From JAJDUF01 sp965238265 (GTDB lineage Bacteria; Chloroflexota; UBA11872; UBA12225; JAJDUF01), in the NCBI GenBank assembly GCA_965238265.1, contig OZ250185.1:2294001-2358000 (forward strand): DNA of 64,000 nucleotides, given 5' to 3'. The notes under the pieces were generated by a model, which saw only the letters and a list, made by a program, of their open reading frames with translations, searched no databases and had not been told where the DNA came from. Below, in pieces: positions 1-8,001 of the stretch; the first letter of the stretch is position 1; each line of letters opens with the position of its first letter. The position numbers and the translations under genes are program-made.

Positions 1-1038
1 CACGCGGAGCACCTCGTCGGCCCATTTGCCCTGACCACGGGCGAGGACAATCCCGTGGCGCTCGCGGACCCGCCGCAGCAGGTCCGGGGCGGCCACGCCT
101 TGCGGGGGACGCGCCGCGGTGACGGTATTCGAGGCATGTGCCGGGTCCGCCGCCAGCGCAAATCCCAAACGGGCGAGGCCGCGGCGCGTATAGCCGCCGA
201 CTTGCCGGTGACGCTCATAGACCGCCGCTAGTCCCTCGTCCTCGATGAGGCCGAGCGCGGCCTGCAGCGCGAACATCTGCGACAGCGGCGGCGTGTACGG
301 CGTCACGCCCCGCGCCTGCGCCTCACGCTGCGCCTGGAAATCCCAGTAGTAACGCGGCAGCCGCGCGGTGCGCGCCGCCGCCCAGGCCCGCGGGCCGACG
401 CCCACCAGCAGCAGGCTCGGCGGCACCATCCAGGCTTTTTGCGAGCCGGTTACGACGACATCAACGCCCAGCTCGTCCATCGCAAACGGCAAGGCCGCCA
501 GCGAGCTGACCCCATCTACGAGCAGCAGCGCGTCGCTGTAGCTCTGCACAGTGGCCGCGATGGCCGGGAGGTCGTTCGTCACGCCGGTGCTCGTCTCATT
601 GTGCGTGACCAAGACCGCTCGCGTCGCGGGTGCCGCCCGCAGCCGGCGACGGACCTCGTCCGGGTCGGCTGCCTGCCCCCACTCGACGGCGTAGCGCTCG
701 ACCGCGAGGCCGAAGCTCTCGGCAATGTCCGCATAGCGGTCGCCGAACGCGCCGATAGTGATGGCGAGGACGCGATCACTGGGCGAGAGCGTGTTGACGA
801 GCGACGCCTCCAGGCCGCCGGTGCCCGATCCCGGGAAGAGCAGCACATCATGCTCGGTCCGCAAGATACGTTGGACTCCGGCCGTGAGTTCCGCCAGCAG
901 CGCCGCGAACTCCGGCCCCCGGTGGTTAATCATCGGCGAGGCCAGGGCACGGCGTACCGCAGCCGGCAGCGGAGTCGGCCCAGGGATACGCAGATCGCGG
1001 TCCGTGCGCCGGACCGCGGCAGGATTCACCTCAGTCAT
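1..1038 (-). CDS. Class V aminotransferase (serine/alanine-glyoxylate type), 3' end cut by window
   Basis: This minus-strand frame is open from the ATG at 1038 to the window edge, giving 346 residues without the natural stop. It reads as a fold-type I PLP enzyme of the alanine-glyoxylate/serine-pyruvate aminotransferase family. Visible marks are the N-terminal substrate-loop motif IPGPTPLP, the glycine-rich LFPGSGTGGLEA cofactor loop, the THNETSTGV segment, the Asp of LVDGVSSLAALP that pairs with the PLP ring, and the Schiff-base lysine in VVVTGSQKAW. Family members are about 360-400 residues, so only a short C-terminal piece is missing. Transamination of serine, alanine or a related amino donor with glyoxylate or a keto acid is the known family role; the exact substrate cannot be read from sequence. 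No partner genes lie in the window, because upstream comes a repeat-filled gap. Confidence 0.9.
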   Translation of the reverse strand, partial: MTEVNPAAVRRTDRDLRIPGPTPLPAAVRRALASPMINHRGPEFAALLAELTAGVQRILRTEHDVLLFPGSGTGGLEASLVNTLSPSDRVLAITIGAFGDRYADIAESFGLAVERYAVEWGQAADPDEVRRRLRAAPATRAVLVTHNETSTGVTNDLPAIAATVQSYSDALLLVDGVSSLAALPFAMDELGVDVVVTGSQKAWMVPPSLLLVGVGPRAWAAARTARLPRYYWDFQAQREAQARGVTPYTPPLSQMFALQAALGLIEDEGLAAVYERHRQVGGYTRRGLARLGFALAADPAHASNTVTAARPPQGVAAPDLLRRVRERHGIVLARGQGKWADEVLRV

Positions 1039-1186
1039 AGTAGCCAAACTATAACTGCCGCGATTCTCCATCAGCAAGGCGCCAAGAGCATATCCACTCT
1101 GGATTCCTGCATCAGGAGACCTTTGCATACCCCCCAGATGGAATGCGAGAGGGGCAGTGATCTCCCTCCCGCCACCCTGGGGAGTA

Positions 1187-1252
1187 GCCCTCATCCCGGC
1201 CCTCTCCCACGGGAAGAGGGGAGTTGGATTCCCGCCTTCGCGGGAATGACGA
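1187..1252. repeat. Composite of two short palindromic repeats
   Basis: Within the 270-base gap 1039-1308 a CCCTCTCCC...GGGAAGAGGGG hairpin arm pair (about 1199-1222) is followed directly by GGATTCCCGC...GCGGGAATGACG (1226-1251). Both halves recur elsewhere in the window, in gaps and inside genes. No promoter or gene is otherwise evident in this gap. Confidence 0.7.
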
Positions 1253-1308
1253 CTTCTGCAACGGTCTCCGTCAGCGAGAATGACGGGGAACTGTCAACGG
1301 TGTCAAGA

Positions 1309-1710
1309 TCAACCAAGCTGCCGGGGTACCGGCAGGCCGTCGGCTACGGCATTCGACCAGTCCGTCGCAAGGGTGGTGCTCGTGCGGAGCGCACGCTCGA
1401 CATGGCGCCGCGCCGCAGCGTAGTCAATCGGGGCCTCCGGCGGCGACAAGGGCTGCCCCTCCTGCTCGGCCAGCCATACGTCAAACGGATAGATGACGAG
1501 ACTCAAGGGCCGCCCGGTGGCTGCATCCATCCGCACATAGAAGTCCCATTCCTCATCTACGTGCAGCCAGGGGATATGCGCTGAACGTCCCTCGCCCCCG
1601 GGTAGTACGACGTTCATCTCGCCAATGTCAGCGTTGTAGTGCCACTCGGCCGCCGGCAGGGCCGCAATAACCTCTGCCACCACATCGTTGGCAACTAAAC
1701 TAATGCTCAT
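1309..1710 (-). CDS. DUF2283-like small protein, possible antitoxin partner
   Basis: A 133-residue protein starting at the ATG at 1710, which overlaps the stop of the upstream gene in an ATGA arrangement and has GGAGGC seven bases upstream. An alternative ATG lies at 1725. The middle of the protein (VVLPGG, then HVDEEWDFYVRMDAATGRP and LSLVIYPFDVW) resembles the strand-turn-strand pattern of DUF2283-type proteins, in which a 'D..G..VGIEI' hairpin is typical. DUF2283 members often sit beside small toxin-like genes. The ATGA overlap with the preceding BECR-like gene suggests co-translation. The family assignment is by pattern only and is uncertain; the C-terminal 45 residues, Ala/Arg-rich, match nothing I recognise. 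Confidence 0.5.
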   Translation of the reverse strand: MSISLVANDVVAEVIAALPAAEWHYNADIGEMNVVLPGGEGRSAHIPWLHVDEEWDFYVRMDAATGRPLSLVIYPFDVWLAEQEGQPLSPPEAPIDYAAARRHVERALRTSTTLATDWSNAVADGLPVPRQLG

Positions 1711-2090
1711 GGCGGCTGCCTCCATCGCAATTGTACCCGACCCTTCAGCCGAGGTACGAAAAACGCTGTCTGCACATACCCTACGATAGCGCCGTCTGGT
1801 CCGTCAGGCAACCACTTCACGGAGACCTTCAGCAGGAGACCGGCAAAGCGAGTGTCCTGTGGTGCGCCGACGATGTAGTCGAGGACCCTGCCTCTAGGAT
1901 TGACGAGCCTTGCAGTTGCGGTCAGATCGTCGTAGATCAACTGCGGCTGGCGGAGCGCAGCGCGCACAGCCACCTTGAAAGGGCCTACCTCATAATGCTC
2001 GGTAAGAACATGCTGCCACTCGGCCGCGCCGCAATGGATGGAGTGTCCGAAGGGGTCGGTTTCGGTCCAGCGATAGAAGGGTGTCGCCAT
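1707..2090 (-). CDS. Small BECR/RelE-fold-like protein, possible toxin
   Basis: A 127-residue protein from the ATG at 2090. The pattern IHCGAAEWQHVLTEHYEV, then 'V..ALRQPQLIYDD', then a hydrophobic strand GLLLKVSVKW and VGYVQTAFFV resembles widespread small proteins assigned to PBECR/RelE-like nuclease folds, in which an 'H.....HPE' stretch is followed by 'I...L..P..I..D' and a C-terminal beta strand that 'reports to a lactone-free core'. That fold is inferred from spacing of motifs, not from identity. It overlaps the next gene by four bases, so the two are probably one transcript; a toxin/antitoxin or immunity pair is possible. No catalytic residue can be named with confidence. Confidence 0.45.
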   Translation of the reverse strand: MATPFYRWTETDPFGHSIHCGAAEWQHVLTEHYEVGPFKVAVRAALRQPQLIYDDLTATARLVNPRGRVLDYIVGAPQDTRFAGLLLKVSVKWLPDGPDGAIVGYVQTAFFVPRLKGRVQLRWRQPP

Positions 2091-2270
2091 GCTGAGGGAG
2101 CATAGCGCACCGGCTGAAGGGAGGATCGGTTTGGTAGAGTTAAACGAGTCAATGGGTACGGCGAGCGGCTATCGCCGCAGCGACACGAGGCGCACTGCTC
2201 GCCTATCCTGGCATGACGCGCCTGCTACCATTGGTCAGCCGGCCGGATCACGCCGCACGAGGCGCTAGGC

Positions 2271-3245
2271 ATGGTGGATGTACGCGAGATTCGCGACTTC
2301 AGCGAGACCGTCACCGACAACATCGAGCAGGTCATCGTCGGCAAGCGCGACGTGATCGAGCTGGTGATGGTCGCGCTCCTGTGCGAAGGCCATCTGCTCT
2401 TCGAGGACATGCCCGGTACCGGCAAGACCATGCTCGCGCGGGCCGTCGCGGCCTCGCTCGGCCTGGACTTTCACCGCATTCAGTTTACGCCCGACCTCCT
2501 GCCCAACGATGTCGTCGGCGTCTCGATCTTCAATCAGCAGACGCTCGAATTCGAGTTCCGCCCTGGCCCGGCGTTCTCGCACATCCTGCTCACCGACGAG
2601 ATCAACCGCGCAACCCCGCGCACCCAATCGGCCCTGTTGGAGGCGATGGGCGAGCACCAAATCTCGGTGGACGGTGTTTCGCGGATGCTGCCGCGCCCCT
2701 TCCTCGTCATGGCGACGCAGAATCCCATCGAGTACGAGGGGACCTTCCCGCTCCCGGAGGCCCAGCTCGACCGCTTCTTCATGCGGCTGTCGCTCGGCTA
2801 TGCCTCCGCGGCAGACGAGCGCACGATCTTGCACAATCTGGAACACGAGCATCCCATCGACTCGCTGGAGCAGGTCGTAGACGGTCGCCGCCTGCTCCGG
2901 TTGCAGCGGACGGTCTGGGACATTCACGTGGATGACACGGTGCGCGACTACATCATCGGTCTGGTGCAGGCCACACGGGAGCACCAGGAGCTTATCCTCG
3001 GCGCCAGCACACGGGGAACGGTCGGACTGTTCAAGGCCGTGCAGGCGTATGCAGCGCTGCAAGACCGCGACTACGTGATCCCGGACGACGTGAAGCGGCT
3101 GGCGGTCTGCTCCCTGGCCCACCGCCTGATCGTCAAGCCCGAGAGTGCTCTGCGCGGCCGCACGACGGACAGCATTGTCGGCAACATTCTGGAACGTGAG
3201 ACGGTCGAACTGACCGCTCGTTCTGCACAATCCGATGGGAGCTAA
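2271..3245 (+). CDS. MoxR-family AAA+ ATPase
   Basis: A 324-residue MoxR ATPase, the usual length of the family. The Walker A motif is DMPGTGKTML near residue 47, the Walker B is HILLTDEINRATP near residue 105, and sensor 1 lies in VMATQNPIEYEGTFPLPEAQ, the MoxR signature around residues 150-167. The arginine-finger stretch LDRFFMRL follows. MoxR proteins are chaperone-like ATPases that usually act with von Willebrand-factor or DUF58 proteins in the assembly or activation of cell-envelope or metalloprotein complexes. Here the DUF58 gene starts 64 bases downstream, followed by a DUF4129 protein, which is the classic MoxR-DUF58-transglutaminase/DUF4129 arrangement. It is not an unfoldase of the Mpa/ARC type, so it should not be read as the partner of the pupylation genes at 28-32 kb. 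Confidence 0.93.
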   Translation: MVDVREIRDFSETVTDNIEQVIVGKRDVIELVMVALLCEGHLLFEDMPGTGKTMLARAVAASLGLDFHRIQFTPDLLPNDVVGVSIFNQQTLEFEFRPGPAFSHILLTDEINRATPRTQSALLEAMGEHQISVDGVSRMLPRPFLVMATQNPIEYEGTFPLPEAQLDRFFMRLSLGYASAADERTILHNLEHEHPIDSLEQVVDGRRLLRLQRTVWDIHVDDTVRDYIIGLVQATREHQELILGASTRGTVGLFKAVQAYAALQDRDYVIPDDVKRLAVCSLAHRLIVKPESALRGRTTDSIVGNILERETVELTARSAQSDGS

Positions 3246-3309
3246 GGTGACCCGGCGGGTCAGTGGTGCAGAACGAGGCGGCCAACCGAGCAAGAGTTGA
3301 GGCAAACCG

Positions 3310-4638
3310 GTGCCAGGACTATTTCTCTTTCTGATTGGCCTCGTCGTCCTCGCCTCCATGTTCCGTATTTCCTTCTACTATTTCATCGCCTACTTTCTCG
3401 GCTTTGTCGTGCTGCTCGCCTGGTTGTGGGTGCGACATACCAGTCGGCGCATCGCCCTTCGCCGCGAGTTCGCCGGCCATGCGTTTCAAGGCGAGACGGT
3501 CACGGTCAAGCTCCAGCTCGCCAACCGCAGCCGGCTGCCGCTGCCCTGGCTCAAGGTCGAGGACCGTCTCCCGCAGCCGTTGACCACCACTGATGCGTTC
3601 CGGGCCGTTGTGACGTTAGGGCCGCGTCTCTCCCGCACCGTCACCTACGAGCTGGTTGCCAAGGCTCGCGGCTATTTCCCGGTCGGGCCGGCACAGCTGC
3701 ATTTTGGCGATGTTTTCGGGTTTTTCGAGCGCATGCTGTCCACCCAGTCACCGCACTACCTGACCGTCTATCCGAAGATCATCCCCCTCGCCGACCTGGC
3801 CCTCCCTTCGCGCGCGCCGTTTGGCCAGTTCCGCACCAACGAAATCATCTACGAGGACCCCTCGCGCGTTGCTGGCGTGCGCGACTACTTGCGCGGGGAT
3901 TCGTGGCGCCGGATCAACTGGCGTGCGACGGCGACGCTGGGCCGCTTGCAGGTCAAGAAGTATGAGCCGGCCATCACCCTCGACACGATGCTGTTCCTCA
4001 ACCTCAACCCCGCGGAGTACGAGGAGCACTATCTGGACCCAGCCGCCGAGTTGGCGATCAGCCTGGCCGCCTCGCTGGCGCACCACCTCGTGAATCGGCG
4101 CCAGTCGGTCGGGCTGGTACTCAACGGCCGGGACCGCTCCGTGCCGCTCCCGGCGCCGCAGCCGACGCCGTTCGACTTCACGTTTTCGGCTGAGGACGAC
4201 GAAGACGACGAAGAGGCTGCCGTAGATGGCGAGGCTCGCAGAGCTATCACCGACTTCCATCCGCTCATCGACGAAGAGCTGCCGCCGGTCGTCGTACCGC
4301 TAGGGAAGAGCCGCGCGCACCTGATGCGGATACTGGAGGTGCTGGCTCGTGCCGAGGCTCGTGGCATCGAGCCATTTTCCCAGGTGTTGCGCCGTTACAC
4401 CGCGAACCTGCCCTGGGGCTGCACCGTTGTCGCCATCGCGTGGGGGAGATCACCCGGCCTGCAAGAAACCCTCGTTGCGCTGCGCCGGGCCAACTTCCAC
4501 GTCGTCCTCTTACTCGTGCGGTTTGGCCCGGCGGACGACTTCCTGGGCATGATGCGCGCGCAAGGAATTGCCTGCCAAGAGATTCGAGGGGAGGAAGATG
4601 TCCGTAGGATCCGTGCTCGGGTCGCAATGGCTTGGTAA
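3310..4638 (+). CDS. DUF58 domain protein, membrane-anchored
   Basis: A 442-residue protein starting with GTG at 3310. Two hydrophobic helices occupy residues 1-40, followed by an extracellular-type beta domain and the DUF58 signature RDYLRGDSWRRINWRATA around residues 190-210 with downstream KKYEP. The C-terminal half has the von Willebrand-like beta-alpha pattern (LDTMLFLNLN), split by an acidic low-complexity insert (EDDEDDEEA) near residue 300. DUF58 proteins are encoded next to MoxR ATPases, as here, and are thought to be their effectors. The next gene starts inside the last 41 bases of this one, so the three genes form an operon. Function beyond the family pairing is unknown. Confidence 0.88.
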   Translation: MPGLFLFLIGLVVLASMFRISFYYFIAYFLGFVVLLAWLWVRHTSRRIALRREFAGHAFQGETVTVKLQLANRSRLPLPWLKVEDRLPQPLTTTDAFRAVVTLGPRLSRTVTYELVAKARGYFPVGPAQLHFGDVFGFFERMLSTQSPHYLTVYPKIIPLADLALPSRAPFGQFRTNEIIYEDPSRVAGVRDYLRGDSWRRINWRATATLGRLQVKKYEPAITLDTMLFLNLNPAEYEEHYLDPAAELAISLAASLAHHLVNRRQSVGLVLNGRDRSVPLPAPQPTPFDFTFSAEDDEDDEEAAVDGEARRAITDFHPLIDEELPPVVVPLGKSRAHLMRILEVLARAEARGIEPFSQVLRRYTANLPWGCTVVAIAWGRSPGLQETLVALRRANFHVVLLLVRFGPADDFLGMMRAQGIACQEIRGEEDVRRIRARVAMAW

Positions 4639-6325
4639 CCGCGGCCTCCAGCGCGGCCTCGTGTTCGGCATGTATGCGTGCGTGGCCACGGCACTCGCGC
4701 AATTACTGCTCCGAGCCGGGGCCAGCGAAGCGCAAGCCTTTGCCACCAGCCTAGCCTCATTCGTGACCTTCGTCGCCGGCATCTTGCTGGGGGGCCGGAG
4801 CGCCTCCCAGCCCTACCGCCCAACCGGCAATCTCGGGCCGCGGGACTGGCTGCTGCTGCTCGTGCCCATCATTCTCTTGCTGCGCTTTCTTCCCTATGTC
4901 GGCCTGGGCGGCGAACGGCTGGCGGCCGATATGTCCCAGTGGCGAGCAAGCCCGACGAGCTTCTTCGATTTCAGCCTCATCGGATCGGCAATCGTGCTCT
5001 TGGGCGTCTGGATGTACGCCTTGGCCGTGGCCCGCAATCTGGAGCTGCTTTCGCTGCAACCGGGCGAGCTGCCACCCACTCCGGGCACGAACGAATACAA
5101 CGACTGGCTCGATAGCCCCTACCGCTACGTTGACCACGCCGGCGCCTGGCAAGGACTCATGGGTCGCTTCCTCGGTGGCGGGGCCATCCTCATGCTCATC
5201 CTGGGCATTGCCGAGTTAGGGCCAAACCTCCTCCTGCCGGACCGACCGCTACAGACGGACCCCATGCTGCTACTGCTGCTTTACTTTCTGCTCGGACTGG
5301 TCCTCGCAGCCCAGACCGGGTTGGACCGGCTCCGCGCCGACTGGATTCGGAGCGGCGCGGCGGTGCAGGCGGGGATGATCCCGCGCTGGCTCGTCGCTGG
5401 TGCCTTGCTGGTGCTGTGCGGCCTGGCTCTGGCGCTGCTCCTACCGACAAACCTGGCCCAGGGTGCAGTGGAGTCGCTGCCACTGCTCGGCCAGCTGCTC
5501 TGGCCCGTGTTTGCCTTGCTGAAGCTGATCCTCAACGGGCTGGCGTGGCTCTTTAGCAATCTCTTGGCGCTGCTGCTTGCACCGCTGTCGTGGTTCCTGC
5601 CCGATGCCCAGATACCCATTCTGGAGCCGGAGCTAGCCTCGCAAGAGCGCATCGAACAGGAGCAGGGTGCGGCTGTCGAAGCAGCGCCGCTGGAACAAGA
5701 GCGGACCTGGCTGAACATCATCTGGCGCCTGCTCACCTTTGGCATCCCCGGTGCCATTGCCGCGGTCATCGCGGTCTATGCGCTCTGGAATGCGTGGCGC
5801 AAGCGGCGCGACATCCGCGCATTGCTGGCGAGCGCCTGGAGCGAGGCTGTCGGCTCCCTGCGCGATGCCTTCGCCATACTCGTTGCCTGGGTGTGGCGCG
5901 CCGCCGGCTCGCGGGGCGCACGCAAACGCAGACGACCACGTGCGCGGGCCAAGGGCAGCGGGCAGCAGCAGGATGGGGCGGCGGACCTCGACTTCCGCGA
6001 GCTTGGCCGGCGAGCACTCGGCCGCCTCGCACCCCGCCAGCTACTCATCTACTTCTATCTCTCAATGCTCGCCTGGGCGGCCAAGCTGGGGTGGGGGCGG
6101 CGGGAAAGCGACACCGCGTACGAGGCCAGCACGCAGCTCACACGCCACCTGCCGCAGCAGCGCGACTCCATCGCGTCGCTGACCGAGGCCTTTGTCCGGG
6201 CGCGGTACAGCCAGGAAGCGGTCGGTGGCGACGAGGCCGCGCTACTGCGGCAGCCGTGGGATCGGCTGCGCGCTGTCCTCCAGCAGCAGCGGCGTTTCCG
6301 CTGGCTGGCCTTCTGGCGCCGATGA
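4598..6325 (+). CDS. DUF4129 multi-pass membrane protein without transglutaminase core
   Basis: A 575-residue protein. I chose the ATG at 4598 because GGGGAGGA lies just upstream; an in-frame ATG at 4568 has no such site. About nine hydrophobic segments cover residues 15-330 and one more lies near 400, followed by a basic patch and a cytosolic C-terminal domain ending in a DUF4129 pattern (LIYFYLSMLAWAAK, then 'RLPRQRDS..SLTEAFVRARYS'-like text; here HLPQQRDSIASLTEAF). In related operons the third gene is a transglutaminase-like protein with this same DUF4129 tail. Here no Cys-His-Asp catalytic triad is visible, so only the membrane frame and tail remain. It overlaps the DUF58 gene upstream by 41 bases and the next gene by four bases (ATGA). 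Confidence 0.75.
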   Translation: MSVGSVLGSQWLGNRGLQRGLVFGMYACVATALAQLLLRAGASEAQAFATSLASFVTFVAGILLGGRSASQPYRPTGNLGPRDWLLLLVPIILLLRFLPYVGLGGERLAADMSQWRASPTSFFDFSLIGSAIVLLGVWMYALAVARNLELLSLQPGELPPTPGTNEYNDWLDSPYRYVDHAGAWQGLMGRFLGGGAILMLILGIAELGPNLLLPDRPLQTDPMLLLLLYFLLGLVLAAQTGLDRLRADWIRSGAAVQAGMIPRWLVAGALLVLCGLALALLLPTNLAQGAVESLPLLGQLLWPVFALLKLILNGLAWLFSNLLALLLAPLSWFLPDAQIPILEPELASQERIEQEQGAAVEAAPLEQERTWLNIIWRLLTFGIPGAIAAVIAVYALWNAWRKRRDIRALLASAWSEAVGSLRDAFAILVAWVWRAAGSRGARKRRRPRARAKGSGQQQDGAADLDFRELGRRALGRLAPRQLLIYFYLSMLAWAAKLGWGRRESDTAYEASTQLTRHLPQQRDSIASLTEAFVRARYSQEAVGGDEAALLRQPWDRLRAVLQQQRRFRWLAFWRR

Positions 6326-7968
6326 TTCACTCAGTCCGCTGGGTACTAAGGTGGTGCAAATCCGGCGGTCACTGGCCGCTGGGCGTGACGCTCCTGGCAC
6401 TCGCGCTCTACAGTGCGACGCTGGCGCCGACGGTCCTCTGGGGAGACGACGCGGAGCTACAACGCATCGTCGTTACCGGCGAGCCGCGCACCATTGGGCA
6501 ATCTTCTCCGGCCAGTCATCTCCTGTGGCTGGCGCTTGCCTCCTGGTTTGTGCGTGTGTCCACTGTGCCCAGCGATCTTGCCGGGCGCGTGAACTTCGTC
6601 TCGGCGCTCTGTGCCGCACTGACGATCCTGTTCGTCTACCTGGCAGCTACCGAAATTGCCCGCCGGGCGTCGAGCCGGCGACGGCAATCGAATACACAAG
6701 CTGACACGCTTACGCTGCACCACGTCAGCCCCCAACAGTTTGGACTGACCTGGCAGTCAGTGGCCGGAATGGCCGCCGCGGCCGCCCTCGCCTTGTCCCA
6801 TACCTTCTGGCTGTTGGCCGTGCGGCCGAATGTCTACACGCTTCAGACCGCACTGATCGCCGCGGCGCTGTGGCTCGTCGTGCGGTGGCGAGCCCCTCCT
6901 CATCAGCCGTGGTTGCCAGCGGCAGCGGCCGGCCTGCTCGCGCTGGCGCTCTTCAATCATGCGCTGGTAGTGGCCTCCGTGCCGGGGTTCGTGTGGCTCG
7001 CGGCGTCGCCACCCCGCTCTGCCCAACGCCAACTGGCAGTGGCGGCGCTGTTGACGGCTGCGCTTGCGCTGGTCGCCCTGTTAGGGGCAGCGTTGCGAGG
7101 TCTGCCGGTGATGGACTTGCTGGGCGCAATAGCTAGCTACCGCGCCCAGCTCCCGTTGCTGCGGGACGCGCTCCTCCTGCCCGCCTACTTGGTCTATCAG
7201 TTCCCGCTTTCTCTACCACTGGCGCTCATCGGCGCCGGGTGGTTGTGGCGCCGGGATCGAGCAGTGCTCATCGGTCTGCTCGTCCTCTACCTAGGCAACG
7301 CGCTCCTGATGCTCACACGCCACCATCCTGGCATGTACGTGCGCGACCAATTTCTCTTTTATCTTGCGTCGTATCTGCCCGTGGCGCTCTTGATCGGTCT
7401 CGGCGCAGCCGTACTCGCGGCCGTGGCGGCGTCCTGGCCCGCCGCCTGGCGACAAAAGCCGTGGCGTATTGCCGTGGCGCTCGGTGTAGCAGCGGTGATC
7501 GCTGCTCCGGTAGTCGTCTACCCGCTGGCAGCCCGCTTCGCCGGCGGGGCCAGCCTCAGACTGGCCCCGGCCCGACAACTGCCGGGCCGCGACCCGGTGA
7601 GCTTCTACCTCCTGCCCTGGAAAACAGGCTATCGCGGGGCACAAGCATTCGGCCGCGCGGCGCTCACCGGCTTGCCGCGACGTGCGGTCGTCGTCGCCGA
7701 CTGGCTACCGTTTCACACGCTCCGCTACCTCCAGGTGATCGAGGGCTTGCGGACCGATGTGACGATAGCGCAACTCAATGCCGGCGAGGGCGTGCAATTG
7801 CGTTACTTGCTGGGCCAGGAGCGCGGGCGCCCACTCTATCTCGCCGACGATAGCCCGTTTCCCTACTACGAACGCGCAGCGATAGCGCGCTGCTTTCGTA
7901 TTGAGCCAGCCGGCGTGCTCTACCGCCTCGAACGACGTCAGGATACGCCCTGTCCCTCACAGTGGTGA
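6322..7968 (+). CDS. DUF2723 protein O-glycosyltransferase-like membrane protein
   Basis: A 548-residue membrane protein starting at the ATG of the ATGA overlap at 6322; a longer in-frame reading upstream would run antisense-free through the previous gene and is rejected. The N-terminus carries the DUF2723 signature with an acidic loop, APTVLWGDDAELQRI, between the first two membrane helices, and about eleven hydrophobic segments follow. DUF2723 belongs to the GT-C fold superfamily together with protein mannosyltransferases, so a polyprenyl-phosphate-sugar donor is likely and the acidic loop would be catalytic. The last 100 residues form a soluble tail. It ends the MoxR operon and faces the large membrane gene at 8002-11121 tail to tail with only 33 bases between. 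Confidence 0.78.
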   Translation: MIHSVRWVLRWCKSGGHWPLGVTLLALALYSATLAPTVLWGDDAELQRIVVTGEPRTIGQSSPASHLLWLALASWFVRVSTVPSDLAGRVNFVSALCAALTILFVYLAATEIARRASSRRRQSNTQADTLTLHHVSPQQFGLTWQSVAGMAAAAALALSHTFWLLAVRPNVYTLQTALIAAALWLVVRWRAPPHQPWLPAAAAGLLALALFNHALVVASVPGFVWLAASPPRSAQRQLAVAALLTAALALVALLGAALRGLPVMDLLGAIASYRAQLPLLRDALLLPAYLVYQFPLSLPLALIGAGWLWRRDRAVLIGLLVLYLGNALLMLTRHHPGMYVRDQFLFYLASYLPVALLIGLGAAVLAAVAASWPAAWRQKPWRIAVALGVAAVIAAPVVVYPLAARFAGGASLRLAPARQLPGRDPVSFYLLPWKTGYRGAQAFGRAALTGLPRRAVVVADWLPFHTLRYLQVIEGLRTDVTIAQLNAGEGVQLRYLLGQERGRPLYLADDSPFPYYERAAIARCFRIEPAGVLYRLERRQDTPCPSQW

Positions 7969-8001
7969 GCGGTCAATGGCCAGGCCGCCAACCACTGACC
8001 A

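Noticed and set aside
439..1584. Plus-strand open frame of 381 codons over the aminotransferase
   Set aside because: Arg/Ser-rich shadow frame; the minus strand carries a clear aminotransferase.
2271..3245. MoxR ATPase as the unfoldase of the pupylation system
   Set aside because: MoxR lacks the Mpa/ARC coiled-coil and OB domains and lies 25 kb away in a different operon.
2265..3359. Minus-strand frame of 364 codons over the MoxR gene
   Set aside because: No family resemblance; the plus strand has Walker motifs in the same place.
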